From the NCBI GenBank assembly GCA_944386395.1, contig CALXAZ010000015.1:1-26204 (forward strand): a DNA stretch of 26,204 nucleotides. Reading direction: 5' to 3'. This DNA is from an uncultured Clostridia bacterium (GTDB lineage: Bacteria; Bacillota; Clostridia; Oscillospirales; JAAYOS01). A model generated the notes under the pieces. It was not told the DNA's origin. It saw only the letters and a list, made by a program, of their open reading frames with translations, and searched no databases. Position numbers and translations under genes: made by a program. This document shows, one piece after another, positions 21,642 to 26,204 of this stretch. Position 1 is the first letter of the stretch. Each line of letters starts with the position of its first letter.

Positions 21642-22330
21642 AAAGATGGACTTTGTTTATTTTCTTGGCAGCTATTCTTCTGCTCTCATCCTGTGAAAGT
21701 AACGTAGGAGCGATCGGAGGAACAGACGGTCCGACAAAAATTATAATTTCTGATGAGGGTACCAGCAGTACCCCTACCCAGAGCGAGGAGGAAATCGAAG
21801 TGAAAAACCCGGTAGTTACCATAGAAATGGAAAATGGCGGCATAATAAAGGTTGAGCTTTATCCGGAAAAAGCAGAAAACACGGTAAATAATTTTATCGC
21901 GCTTATAAATGATGGATTTTACGACGGTTTAATATTTCACCGCGTTATCCCTGGCTTTATGATACAGGGCGGTGACCCGACCGGCACCGGAATGGGGGGT
22001 CCCGGATATGCTATTGCCGGTGAATTTTCCGACAACGGATACGACAATGACCTGAAACACACCCGTGGCGTTATTTCCATGGCACGCAGCCGTGCATATG
22101 ATTCCGCTGGAAGCCAGTTCTTTATAATGGTAGAAGAGGCTCCCCATCTCGATGGGCAATATGCCGCGTTTGGTAAAGTTATCGAAGGGATGGACGTTGT
22201 AGACGCTATAGTTTCTGTTCCCCGCAATATGAACGACAAACCCAATGAGGATCAGACAATTAAAACCGTCACTATTGACACCTTCGACATTGAGTATCCA
22301 GATCCGGTAACATTTGATCATAACGCTTAA
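21638..22330 (+). CDS. Lipoprotein peptidyl-prolyl cis-trans isomerase (cyclophilin)
   Basis: The 230-residue product has a lipoprotein signal (MKRWTLFIFLAAILLLSSC, Cys19). A short GAIGGTDGPTKIIIS motif and a Ser/Thr/Glu linker follow. From about residue 52 there is a bacterial cyclophilin domain: FHRVIPGFMIQGGDPTGTG, HTRGVISMARS, SAGSQFFIMVEEAPHLDGQY and AAFGKVIEGMDVVD. The active-site Arg in FHRV and the QFFI motif are present. It probably folds exported proteins at the outer face of the membrane. It overlaps smpB by 4 nt, so it is co-translated with it. Confidence 0.93.
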   Translation: MKRWTLFIFLAAILLLSSCESNVGAIGGTDGPTKIIISDEGTSSTPTQSEEEIEVKNPVVTIEMENGGIIKVELYPEKAENTVNNFIALINDGFYDGLIFHRVIPGFMIQGGDPTGTGMGGPGYAIAGEFSDNGYDNDLKHTRGVISMARSRAYDSAGSQFFIMVEEAPHLDGQYAAFGKVIEGMDVVDAIVSVPRNMNDKPNEDQTIKTVTIDTFDIEYPDPVTFDHNA

Positions 22331-22333
22331 CTA

Positions 22334-22361
22334 TTGATTTTTCGGTTTAATTGTTTATAAT
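22334..22361 (+). promoter_or_regulatory. Promoter of ssrA (tmRNA)
   Basis: TTGATT (22334-22339), a 16-bp spacer and a perfect TATAAT (22356-22361). The predicted start near 22368 puts a ~43-nt precursor leader before the mature tmRNA end. No terminator separates the cyclophilin gene from it, so readthrough may also contribute. Confidence 0.7.
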
Positions 22362-22377
22362 ATACTTGTGTAACAGC

Positions 22378-22405
22378 CACACAGCTCAGAACTTTGAGCT
22401 GTGTG
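22378..22405 (+). other. Hairpin just 5' of mature tmRNA
   Basis: A perfect 11-bp stem, CACACAGCTCA with TGAGCTGTGTG around GAACTT, lies 5 nt before the mature tmRNA 5' end. It has no U-run. It is most likely part of the pre-tmRNA leader removed by RNase P; a residual terminator role for the upstream mRNA is less likely. Confidence 0.6.
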
Positions 22406-22410
22406 CCCAC

Positions 22411-22757
22411 GGGGGCGTACCGGTTTCGACGGGGATGCTGATGTGTGATAAGCGGGTCGTGGCGTCATCCACGTTAAAATGGCAACCTTATAAATTAAGT
22501 AACGAAGATAATTTCGCTTACGCTGCCTAATTAGGCGGCCGTCCTGCCCGGAAGGACCACGAGCCGGGTTTGGGCGTGACTTAGTGGTGAACGTGCTCAT
22601 GCAAAGCTTTGAACATGAGCATGAATTTATGAAGCTACCAAATCTGTCAGCCTGCCGGTAGGCGGTCGGATGAGGGAATTTAAATTATCGGATGCACCCG
22701 GAGAAGGTTACATGGACGTGTTTTCGGACAGGAGTTCAACTCTCCTCGCCTCCACCA
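22411..22757 (+). ncRNA. ssrA: Transfer-messenger RNA (tmRNA)
   Basis: The RNA is ~347 nt, starting GGGGGCGTACCGGTTTCGAC and ending in a tRNA-like T-arm (GTTCAA loop) and encoded CCA at 22755-22757. The acceptor stem GGGGGCG pairs with CGCCTCC (one G-U), discriminator A. The tag ORF is in frame at 22501-22527: AAC GAA GAT AAT TTC GCT TAC GCT GCC, giving NEDNFAYAA with stop TAA at 22528-22530. AAC as resume codon is my best estimate; a Ser codon just before it is possible. The tag ends in the AA degradation signal. It is the partner of smpB upstream and has its own promoter and terminator. Confidence 0.97.
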
Positions 22758-22758
22758 C

Positions 22759-22799
22759 AAAAGAGCCAGACGAACGCCAAATGTTCGTCTGGCTCTTTT
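22759..22799 (+). terminator. Terminator of ssrA
   Basis: A perfect 17-bp stem (AAAAGAGCCAGACGAAC with its complement) around a 7-nt loop begins 2 nt after the tmRNA CCA. The 3' arm itself ends in TTTT. It is one of the strongest hairpins in the window. Confidence 0.93.
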
Positions 22800-23249
22800 A
22801 ATATTGCCGTAGGAGTATCCTCACTGCCAGCAATAATGCAGTACGTCGAACCTCTTCAGCAACATGGTATTATTTTTCATAGCCATGACATACCAGGTCA
22901 GACTATGTTTGTTATGTGCTGCTTTAAAATTACACCCACACTCACCATATCCATGTAGTGTAGTGGAAAAGCAATGCCTGGCTTGACTATCAATTTTCGT
23001 GAATACCTTGCTTAGGGAAGCCCGGCTCTGGCAGAGCCGAACCTCTGGTAGTGTTCAATACCGCAGAAAAGCTTTTATCTGACAGCCCTCCCCTCTTTTC
23101 TGTATAATATATAAAATATTTACAAACTCAATCAAAATTTTAAAAAATTCCTCCTCTTTCGACTGCATTCGACAATCGCACTATGCTATCATGTACTCAG
23201 ACGGAACATCCGTACACAGAATGCTTTTACTGAAAAGGAGATGGAATCA
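22800..23249. other. Intergenic region with several inverted repeats
   Basis: No protein-coding gene is supported here. Short inverted repeats follow one another. TATTGC/GCAATA (22802-22835) encloses AGGA-GTA-TCCT. CATAG/CTATG (22878-22907) encloses TGAC/GTCA. CCACACT/AGTGTAGTGG spans 22936-22966. A perfect CGGCTCT-GGC-AGAGCCG occupies 23023-23039. A promoter follows at 23079-23108. A short ACGGA-ACA-TCCGT hairpin lies near 23198-23210, before the next gene. The first part could be decayed coding DNA or a structured RNA; no promoter was found for the latter. Confidence 0.5.
23079..23108 (+). promoter_or_regulatory. Promoter of the small basic-protein gene
   Basis: CTGACA (23079-23084), an 18-bp spacer and perfect TATAAT (23103-23108). 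The predicted transcript would have a ~135-nt leader before the ATG at 23250. Confidence 0.6.
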
Positions 23250-23540
23250 ATGAATGCTTTAAAGAAGAAAATAAACACAATATTACTCAGCTGGCACTGG
23301 CTAATGTCGATGAAATGGGGTGCCCGTTGCAAAGAACTAGTAGAGTCTGGTCATCCTCTTCTTTCCCACGAAGTTATATGCGCAAATCTCAAGGTATCCC
23401 GGCATACATCAAAAATACTTAGCCTGGAACGGCAAACAGGGAGAAATTTCGTTGGGAGTTCGCAGTTTGATCTCTCGTCAGAGGCTTCTTCAAAGAAAAT
23501 CCGCCGCAGAAAAAAGAGAGCTGCCCGAAGGACAGCCTAA
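23250..23540 (+). CDS. Small basic protein of unknown function
   Basis: The 96-residue product has an aromatic, weakly amphipathic start (MNALKKKINTILLSWHWLMS), a central segment with Cys residues (ARCKELVESGHPLLSHEVIC) and a very basic end (SSKKIRRRKKRAARRTA). I do not recognise a domain. The LVESGHPLLSHEVICANLKV stretch looks like a helical repeat unit seen in small uncharacterised Firmicutes proteins, from memory only. I chose ATG 23250 because AAGGAG lies 9 nt before it; the ATG at 23241 overlaps that site. It has its own promoter, and a UUCG hairpin terminator is folded into its last codons. The basic tail suggests nucleic-acid or membrane binding. Confidence 0.6.
   Translation: MNALKKKINTILLSWHWLMSMKWGARCKELVESGHPLLSHEVICANLKVSRHTSKILSLERQTGRNFVGSSQFDLSSEASSKKIRRRKKRAARRTA
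23520..23536. terminator. Bidirectional terminator with UUCG loop between convergent genes
   Basis: The plus strand forms GCTG-CC-CGAA-GG-A-CAGC followed by TCTTTTTT. The minus strand forms the same stem capped by a c(UUCG)g tetraloop and followed by TCTCTTTTTTC. It can end both the small plus-strand gene, whose last codons it overlaps, and the amidase mRNA from the right. Confidence 0.7.
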
Positions 23541-23571
23541 ATCTTTTTTAACTACATGATATCATTTATTT

Positions 23572-24063
23572 TTATATCTTTTTTCTGACACCCAGTATGT
23601 GAACAAATCTCACCTTATCATATATATAGTCGTCAAGCCGCCGCATATATGCGTTGAATGTATGCGCGGCGACATAAATTTCCCTTCCCCTCACCGCTAC
23701 AATCACCGGAGTGTGATAAAATCTCCCCTCCCCGTTTCCAAGCTGTACAATATCTCCCGGCTGCACACCATCCCGCGATATCTCCGCCCCATACGGTCCC
23801 TCATTAAGGTTGGACACCAAAAAATCATACAGATACTGTACGCCTGTCCATGATGGTGTCCTGTCATTCAACGATTTGTAGTACCAGCCGAATACAGGAG
23901 TATAATTCATTACACCACTCCCAGCATAGATACACTGTGAAGCAAAATTTGTGCAATCTCCTCCAAGTGAGTCAAAGTTATAGTAATCAGGGTTTCTCTC
24001 ATATGCCATACGCTTTGCATATTTCACAGCTGCTTCCCTGTCGTATCCAATTTCTCTCAGCAT
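23572..24063 (-). CDS. Putative amidase domain protein (Amidase_6, NlpC/P60-like)
   Basis: This 163-residue protein is essentially one domain of the putative-amidase (CHAP/NlpC-like) type. It begins YDREAAVKYAKRMAYERNPDYYNF and reaches the catalytic motif GGDCTNFASQC (Cys37). A probable catalytic His117 follows in FYHTPVIV, plus the HTFNAYMRRLDDY end typical of the family. Such domains are usually attached to cell-wall or spore proteins, but this one has no signal peptide or anchor. The ATG at 24061-24063 is chosen because AGAGGTGA lies just before it; an upstream in-frame start at 24108 lacks such a site and would begin inside the terminator region. It may act inside the cell, be released by lysis, or use non-classical export. 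Confidence 0.85.
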   Translation of the reverse strand: MLREIGYDREAAVKYAKRMAYERNPDYYNFDSLGGDCTNFASQCIYAGSGVMNYTPVFGWYYKSLNDRTPSWTGVQYLYDFLVSNLNEGPYGAEISRDGVQPGDIVQLGNGEGRFYHTPVIVAVRGREIYVAAHTFNAYMRRLDDYIYDKVRFVHILGVRKKI

Positions 24064-24074
24064 AATATCACCTC

Positions 24075-24107
24075 TGTCCAGTATATTCTCTCTGCCACAT
24101 CTGGACA
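24075..24107 (-). promoter_or_regulatory. Inverted repeat before the amidase start
   Basis: TGTCCAG and CTGGACA form a perfect 7-bp inverted repeat with a 19-nt centre. A TATACT -10-like hexamer sits inside the centre, next to the left arm on the plus strand. The arm closest to the gene runs into the AGAGGTGA ribosome binding site. It could be an operator or an mRNA hairpin limiting translation; the -35 is poor. Confidence 0.35.
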
Positions 24108-24110
24108 CAG

Positions 24111-24138
24111 AAAAGCAGGCGCATAAGCGCCTGCTTTT
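24111..24138 (-). terminator. Terminator of the XRE operon
   Basis: AAAAGCAGGCGC-TTAT-GCGCCTGCTTTT is a 12-bp perfect stem with 3' U residues. It overlaps the stop codon of the second XRE-operon gene and lies immediately upstream of the amidase gene, separating the two units. The sequence is symmetrical, but no plus-strand gene needs it. Confidence 0.85.
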
Positions 24139-24397
24139 ATAACATTATCCGCACATATTCTCCGTCTTTCTCAATTACTTCCACCAAAGGTATCCCAGCA
24201 AAATTTTTCCTTGCCAGGCGTACCGCCTTAACGATACGCCGAATGTCCTCCCTCTTTAAAGCACAGATTTTATCAGTATCCTTTGTTCCATTTATTACTT
24301 TGCTCACTATTTTAACTGTAATGGTATTAAATAAAAGCCTTGTCGGTATGCGTATATTTACTCTTTTCCCACACGACTCTATAACTGTTATCCTCAT
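24137..24397 (-). CDS. Small partner of XRE regulator, repeats its C-terminal module
   Basis: This 86-residue protein contains KRVNIRIPTRLLFNTITVKI, then a helical region, then FAGIPLVEVIEKDGEYVRIML. The same layout (KVKINLPMPLLKMGLEL ... LLEVESGDGDVVEIVVE) forms the C-terminal half of the adjacent XRE protein. It resembles the SHOCT-like/YvlB-associated beta-helix-beta modules of envelope-stress proteins, from memory. It overlaps the regulator stop by 4 nt (ATGA), so it is translationally coupled. A binding partner or heterodimer subunit of the regulator is plausible but unproven. Confidence 0.75.
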   Translation of the reverse strand: MRITVIESCGKRVNIRIPTRLLFNTITVKIVSKVINGTKDTDKICALKREDIRRIVKAVRLARKNFAGIPLVEVIEKDGEYVRIML

Positions 24398-24882
24398 TCT
24401 ACCACTATCTCCACAACGTCCCCATCCCCACTCTCTACCTCAAGCAGTTTGCCAACAACGCCCTTTTCCACAAGCTCCATCACTTTTTCCAGATCTATCC
24501 CTTTCAGCGCATTGCTATCAGCTATTTGCGGCATAGCCATGCCAAGCTCAAGCCCCATCTTTAGTAGTGGCATTGGAAGGTTTATTTTCACCTTATCCCC
24601 ATCTGCCGAATTTACCACAATCCTAAATAAAAGCTCATCTAACGGCTTTCTCTCGCTTTCGCGGAGCATAACCGCCCTTTTTGTCTCGCGCGAAAACAGA
24701 TCGTCTATTGCAACTCCAAATATCTCCGCGATTCCCGGCAAGAGCATTATGTCAGGGCAGGACATATCATTCTCCCATTTGCTGACAGCCTGTGCCGATA
24801 CCCCCAGTTTTTCCGCCACATCGTCCTGTGTCATACCCTTTGCCTTTCTCAGCTCTGAAAGCTTTTTCCCTAGTGTATTCAT
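24394..24882 (-). CDS. XRE-family transcriptional regulator with SHOCT-like C-terminal module
   Basis: The 162-residue protein has an N-terminal Cro/C1 helix-turn-helix (residues ~3-58: LGKKLSELRKAKGMTQDDVA, SAQAVSKWENDMSCPDIMLL). The C-terminal module begins near residue 92 (DKVKINLPMPLLKMGLELGM) and ends LLEVESGDGDVVEIVVE. The start at 24880-24882 follows AAAGGAG; a longer frame upstream (to 24930) lacks a ribosome binding site. Two operator-like dyads lie 90-125 bp upstream of the start, consistent with autoregulation. It overlaps the downstream partner gene by 4 nt. The signal sensed is unknown. Confidence 0.9.
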   Translation of the reverse strand: MNTLGKKLSELRKAKGMTQDDVAEKLGVSAQAVSKWENDMSCPDIMLLPGIAEIFGVAIDDLFSRETKRAVMLRESERKPLDELLFRIVVNSADGDKVKINLPMPLLKMGLELGMAMPQIADSNALKGIDLEKVMELVEKGVVGKLLEVESGDGDVVEIVVE

Positions 24883-24941
24883 TAAAAACACTCCTTTCTC
24901 TTGTGATTGATTATATAATTTACTCCTCACTTTTTGAAGCT

Positions 24942-24947
24942 ATTATA
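24942..24947 (-). promoter_or_regulatory. Candidate -10 of the XRE operon
   Basis: A TATAAT lies on the minus strand, but the -35 region (AGGGAT at 17 bp, or TTGAGG at 20 bp) is poor. A second possible promoter, TTCAAA-17-TATAAT, lies nearer the gene (about 24910-24940). Which is used is unclear. Confidence 0.35.
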
Positions 24948-24969
24948 GGTTGTTTCCGCAGCAAATCCC

Positions 24970-25007
24970 TCAACTTATCGTTGTTTTTCTATCAACCCTT
25001 AGTTGAG
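24970..25007. promoter_or_regulatory. Paired dyads, candidate XRE operators
   Basis: Two inverted repeats of the form CAAC-N5-GTTG stand side by side: CAAC-TTATC-GTTG (24971-24983) and TCAAC-CCTTA-GTTGA (24992-25006). Their centres (24977 and 24999) are 22 bp apart, two helical turns. They lie just upstream of the candidate -10 of the XRE gene. The spacing and symmetry suit two dimers of a Cro/C1-type regulator. Confidence 0.55.
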
Positions 25008-25055
25008 TTATTATTTACATATGGCAGCGCTGTGACACGCGCAGAAAAAGAAAAA

Positions 25056-25077
25056 GGCAGCCGCTATTGCGACCACC
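25056..25077 (-). terminator. Terminator of the rplJ-rplL operon
   Basis: The minus strand forms GGTGGTCGC-AATA-GCGGCTGCC (9 bp including G-U pairs) followed by TTTTTCTTTTT. It lies ~28 nt after the rplL stop. Confidence 0.8.
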
Positions 25078-25105
25078 CTTTTATACTTTTTATATTGAAG
25101 CAAAA

Positions 25106-25480
25106 TTACTTCAGCTCGACCTTTGCGCCAGCGTCTTCCAGCTTCTTCTTGATCTCTTCTGCCTCTTCCTTGCCAACGCCTTCCTTGACCGGCTTCGGAG
25201 CCTCGTCTACGAGAGCCTTGGCTTCCTTCAGACCAAGTGCGGTAATCTCACGGACAACCTTGATAACATCGATCTTCTTTGCGCCAGCCTCAACAAGCAT
25301 AACGTCAAAGTCGGTCTTTTCTTCTGCAGCAGGGGCAGCAGCAACAGCACCGGCAGCCGGAGCAGCCATAGCCGCAGCGGATACTCCAAATTCTTCTTCG
25401 AGGGCATGTACAAGCTCGTTAATCTCAAGAACAGAAAGAGCCTTGATCTCTTCAATCATAGCAGTAATTTTTTCGCTCAT
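25106..25480 (-). CDS. rplL: 50S ribosomal protein L7/L12 (bL12)
   Basis: This 124-residue stalk protein has the N-terminal dimerisation part (MSEKITAMIEEIKALSVLEI NELV), an Ala-rich hinge (about residues 36-52) and the factor-binding C-terminal domain (KTDFDVMLVEAGAKKIDVIK, VVREITALGLKEAKALVDEA, PKPVKEG). It recruits EF-Tu, EF-G and IF2 to the ribosome. Length is normal. It follows rplJ by 43 nt, with an AGGAGG ribosome binding site, and is closed by a terminator. Confidence 0.98.
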   Translation of the reverse strand: MSEKITAMIEEIKALSVLEINELVHALEEEFGVSAAAMAAPAAGAVAAAPAAEEKTDFDVMLVEAGAKKIDVIKVVREITALGLKEAKALVDEAPKPVKEGVGKEEAEEIKKKLEDAGAKVELK

Positions 25481-25523
25481 GATATAGTAACCTCCTGAAA
25501 ATTCAATAAATAAGATTTTTGAT

Positions 25524-26051
25524 TTATTCAGCAGCCTCCGCCGCAGCGGGAGCTCCTCCCTGCTTCTCAGCTATCTGCCCAAGCACAACAGCAAGACCGG
25601 TAATTGGTGCAAGCATCATGCCAAGCAGGTTTCCGTAGAGAGCAGCCTTGGACGGGATCTCTGCGATAGCCTTGAGCTCTTCCAGCGGAAGGATCTTTCC
25701 ATCCACAAAGCCGCCCTTTATCTCAAACTTGCCATTCATCTTCTTGGCAAACTCGTTAAGTGTGCGAACAGGTGCTATCGAATCGTCCATGCTCATGGCA
25801 ATAGAAGTTGTACCGTTGAGCAGCGGATCAAACTCCTCATATCCAGCCTCCTTGCTTGCAAAGCGCAGCAGGGTGTTTTTAACTACTGAATACTCAACGT
25901 TTGCCGCACGCAGTTCATTGCGCAGCTGCGTGTCCTCTGCAACTGTAACACCCTTATAATCAACAAGTATACCGGACGCGGCACCCTTCAGCTTTTCAGC
26001 AAGCTCGGCAACTATTGCCTGCTTCGACTGTAAAATCTTTTCGTTAGCCAA
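25524..26051 (-). CDS. rplJ: 50S ribosomal protein L10 (uL10), TTG start
   Basis: The 175-residue product (MANEKILQSKQAIVAELAEKLKGA, then SGILVDYKGVTVAEDTQLRN, and an AAEAAE end) is uL10, the stalk base that carries L7/L12 dimers. The start is TTG at 26049-26051, placed by the family N-terminus (M-A-N/S-E-K) and by GGAGGTG 7 nt upstream; no ATG is available. A leader with an attenuator hairpin lies upstream, consistent with feedback by L10-L12. rplL follows 43 nt later. Confidence 0.97.
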   Translation of the reverse strand: MANEKILQSKQAIVAELAEKLKGAASGILVDYKGVTVAEDTQLRNELRAANVEYSVVKNTLLRFASKEAGYEEFDPLLNGTTSIAMSMDDSIAPVRTLNEFAKKMNGKFEIKGGFVDGKILPLEELKAIAEIPSKAALYGNLLGMMLAPITGLAVVLGQIAEKQGGAPAAAEAAE

Positions 26052-26076
26052 TTGGTTTCACCTCCATAATGAAAAA

Positions 26077-26105
26077 GTGTCCCTGCGATTCAGACACAGG
26101 GACAC
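26077..26105 (-). terminator. Attenuator hairpin in rplJ leader
   Basis: The minus strand pairs GTGTCCCTG with CAGGGACAC (9 bp, 11-nt loop), followed by TTTTTC. It lies 26 nt before the rplJ start and is the usual position for L10-leader attenuation. Confidence 0.8.
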
Positions 26106-26204
26106 ATAATACGTCAACATATCAAGACGCTGTATCCTCGGCAGGACGTCTTACCGTTTACAACCTTGCGGTCTCCTGCTGTCTCTGGAACGCAAATAAT
26201 AATA
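26106..26204 (-). promoter_or_regulatory. L10 ribosomal leader (partial, runs off window)
   Basis: The leader RNA contains AGACAGCAGGAGACCGCAAG and a GCAGGA/TCCTGC closing stem (26141-26146 with 26174-26179). The position and shape match the L10 leader that binds L10-L12. AAGACG and CGTCTT segments next to it can pair in an alternative fold. The 5' end and promoter lie beyond the right edge. Confidence 0.8.

Noticed and set aside
22378..22405. Hairpin before tmRNA as terminator of the cyclophilin mRNA
   Set aside because: No U-run follows and the stem lies downstream of a good promoter, so a tmRNA leader element is more likely.
22355..22600. Minus-strand ORF of 81 codons, and plus-strand ORF 22692-22958
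   Set aside because: Both overlap the tmRNA gene, whose structure is clear; the second also runs through its terminator.
24883..24930. Longer start for the XRE protein (16 extra residues)
   Set aside because: AAAGGAG lies before the inner ATG and the HTH family starts there; the extra residues are unrelated.
1..26204. CRISPR array, insertion sequence, tRNA or prophage genes
   Set aside because: No regularly spaced repeats, transposase motifs or tRNA cloverleaf other than the tmRNA were seen. The two tandem kinase genes are the only large repeat.

Overview
The window looks like a chromosomal segment of a low-to-moderate GC member of the Clostridia, most likely an Oscillospiraceae-like gut anaerobe. 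This is an inference. It rests on the gene order of the S10-spc-alpha ribosomal cluster, with adk, map and a KOW-domain gene before infA. It also rests on the AGGAGG-type ribosome binding sites, the zinc-finger versions of S4, S14, L24 and L36, and a tmRNA whose tag ends in NEDNFAYAA. No genus can be named from sequence reading alone.

Layout. (1) Positions 1-721, minus strand: a lipoprotein gene that runs off the left edge. (2) Positions 862-16733, minus strand: one compact ribosomal cluster read right to left. It starts at a near-consensus promoter and a ~280-nt structured leader. The order is rpsJ, rplC, rplD, rplW, rplB, rpsS, rplV, rpsC, rplP, rpmC, rpsQ, rplN, rplX, rplE, rpsN, rpsH, rplF, rplR, rpsE, rpmD, rplO, secY, adk, map, a KOW-domain gene, infA, rpmJ, rpsM, rpsK, rpsD, rpoA, rplQ, then an intrinsic terminator. 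(3) Positions 16874-19864, plus strand, divergent: an AlgI/DltB-type membrane O-acyltransferase and a secreted DHHW (AlgJ/AlgX-like) partner, probably an O-acetylation pair for an exopolymer. (4) Positions 19896-22799, plus strand: two tandemly duplicated uridine-kinase-like genes, smpB, a lipoprotein cyclophilin, and ssrA (tmRNA), so both trans-translation components lie together. (5) Positions 22800-23249: non-coding DNA with several small inverted repeats, followed by a 96-residue basic protein of unknown function. (6) Positions 23520-24882, minus strand: an NlpC/P60-like putative amidase and, upstream, a two-gene unit (an XRE regulator plus a small partner that repeats the regulator's C-terminal module). 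(7) Positions 25056-26204, minus strand: rplJ-rplL with an L10-type leader and attenuator hairpin, cut by the right edge.

How it works together: most of the window is the translation and secretion core (ribosomal proteins, IF1, RNA polymerase alpha, SecY, methionine aminopeptidase, adenylate kinase) plus ribosome rescue. The accessory genes are cell-envelope and regulatory.

The most interesting candidate is the leader of the S10 operon. It has a strong promoter and a hairpin at the predicted RNA 5' end. A long stem-loop carries an 8-nt strand that is perfectly complementary to the 5' arm and first loop bases of a downstream intrinsic terminator. This is the arrangement expected of a transcription-attenuation switch. 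Other points worth a look are paired operator-like dyads 22 bp apart upstream of the XRE gene, a module shared by two overlapping genes, an Asn/Arg-rich tail on ribosomal protein S3, and TTG starts on infA and rplJ.
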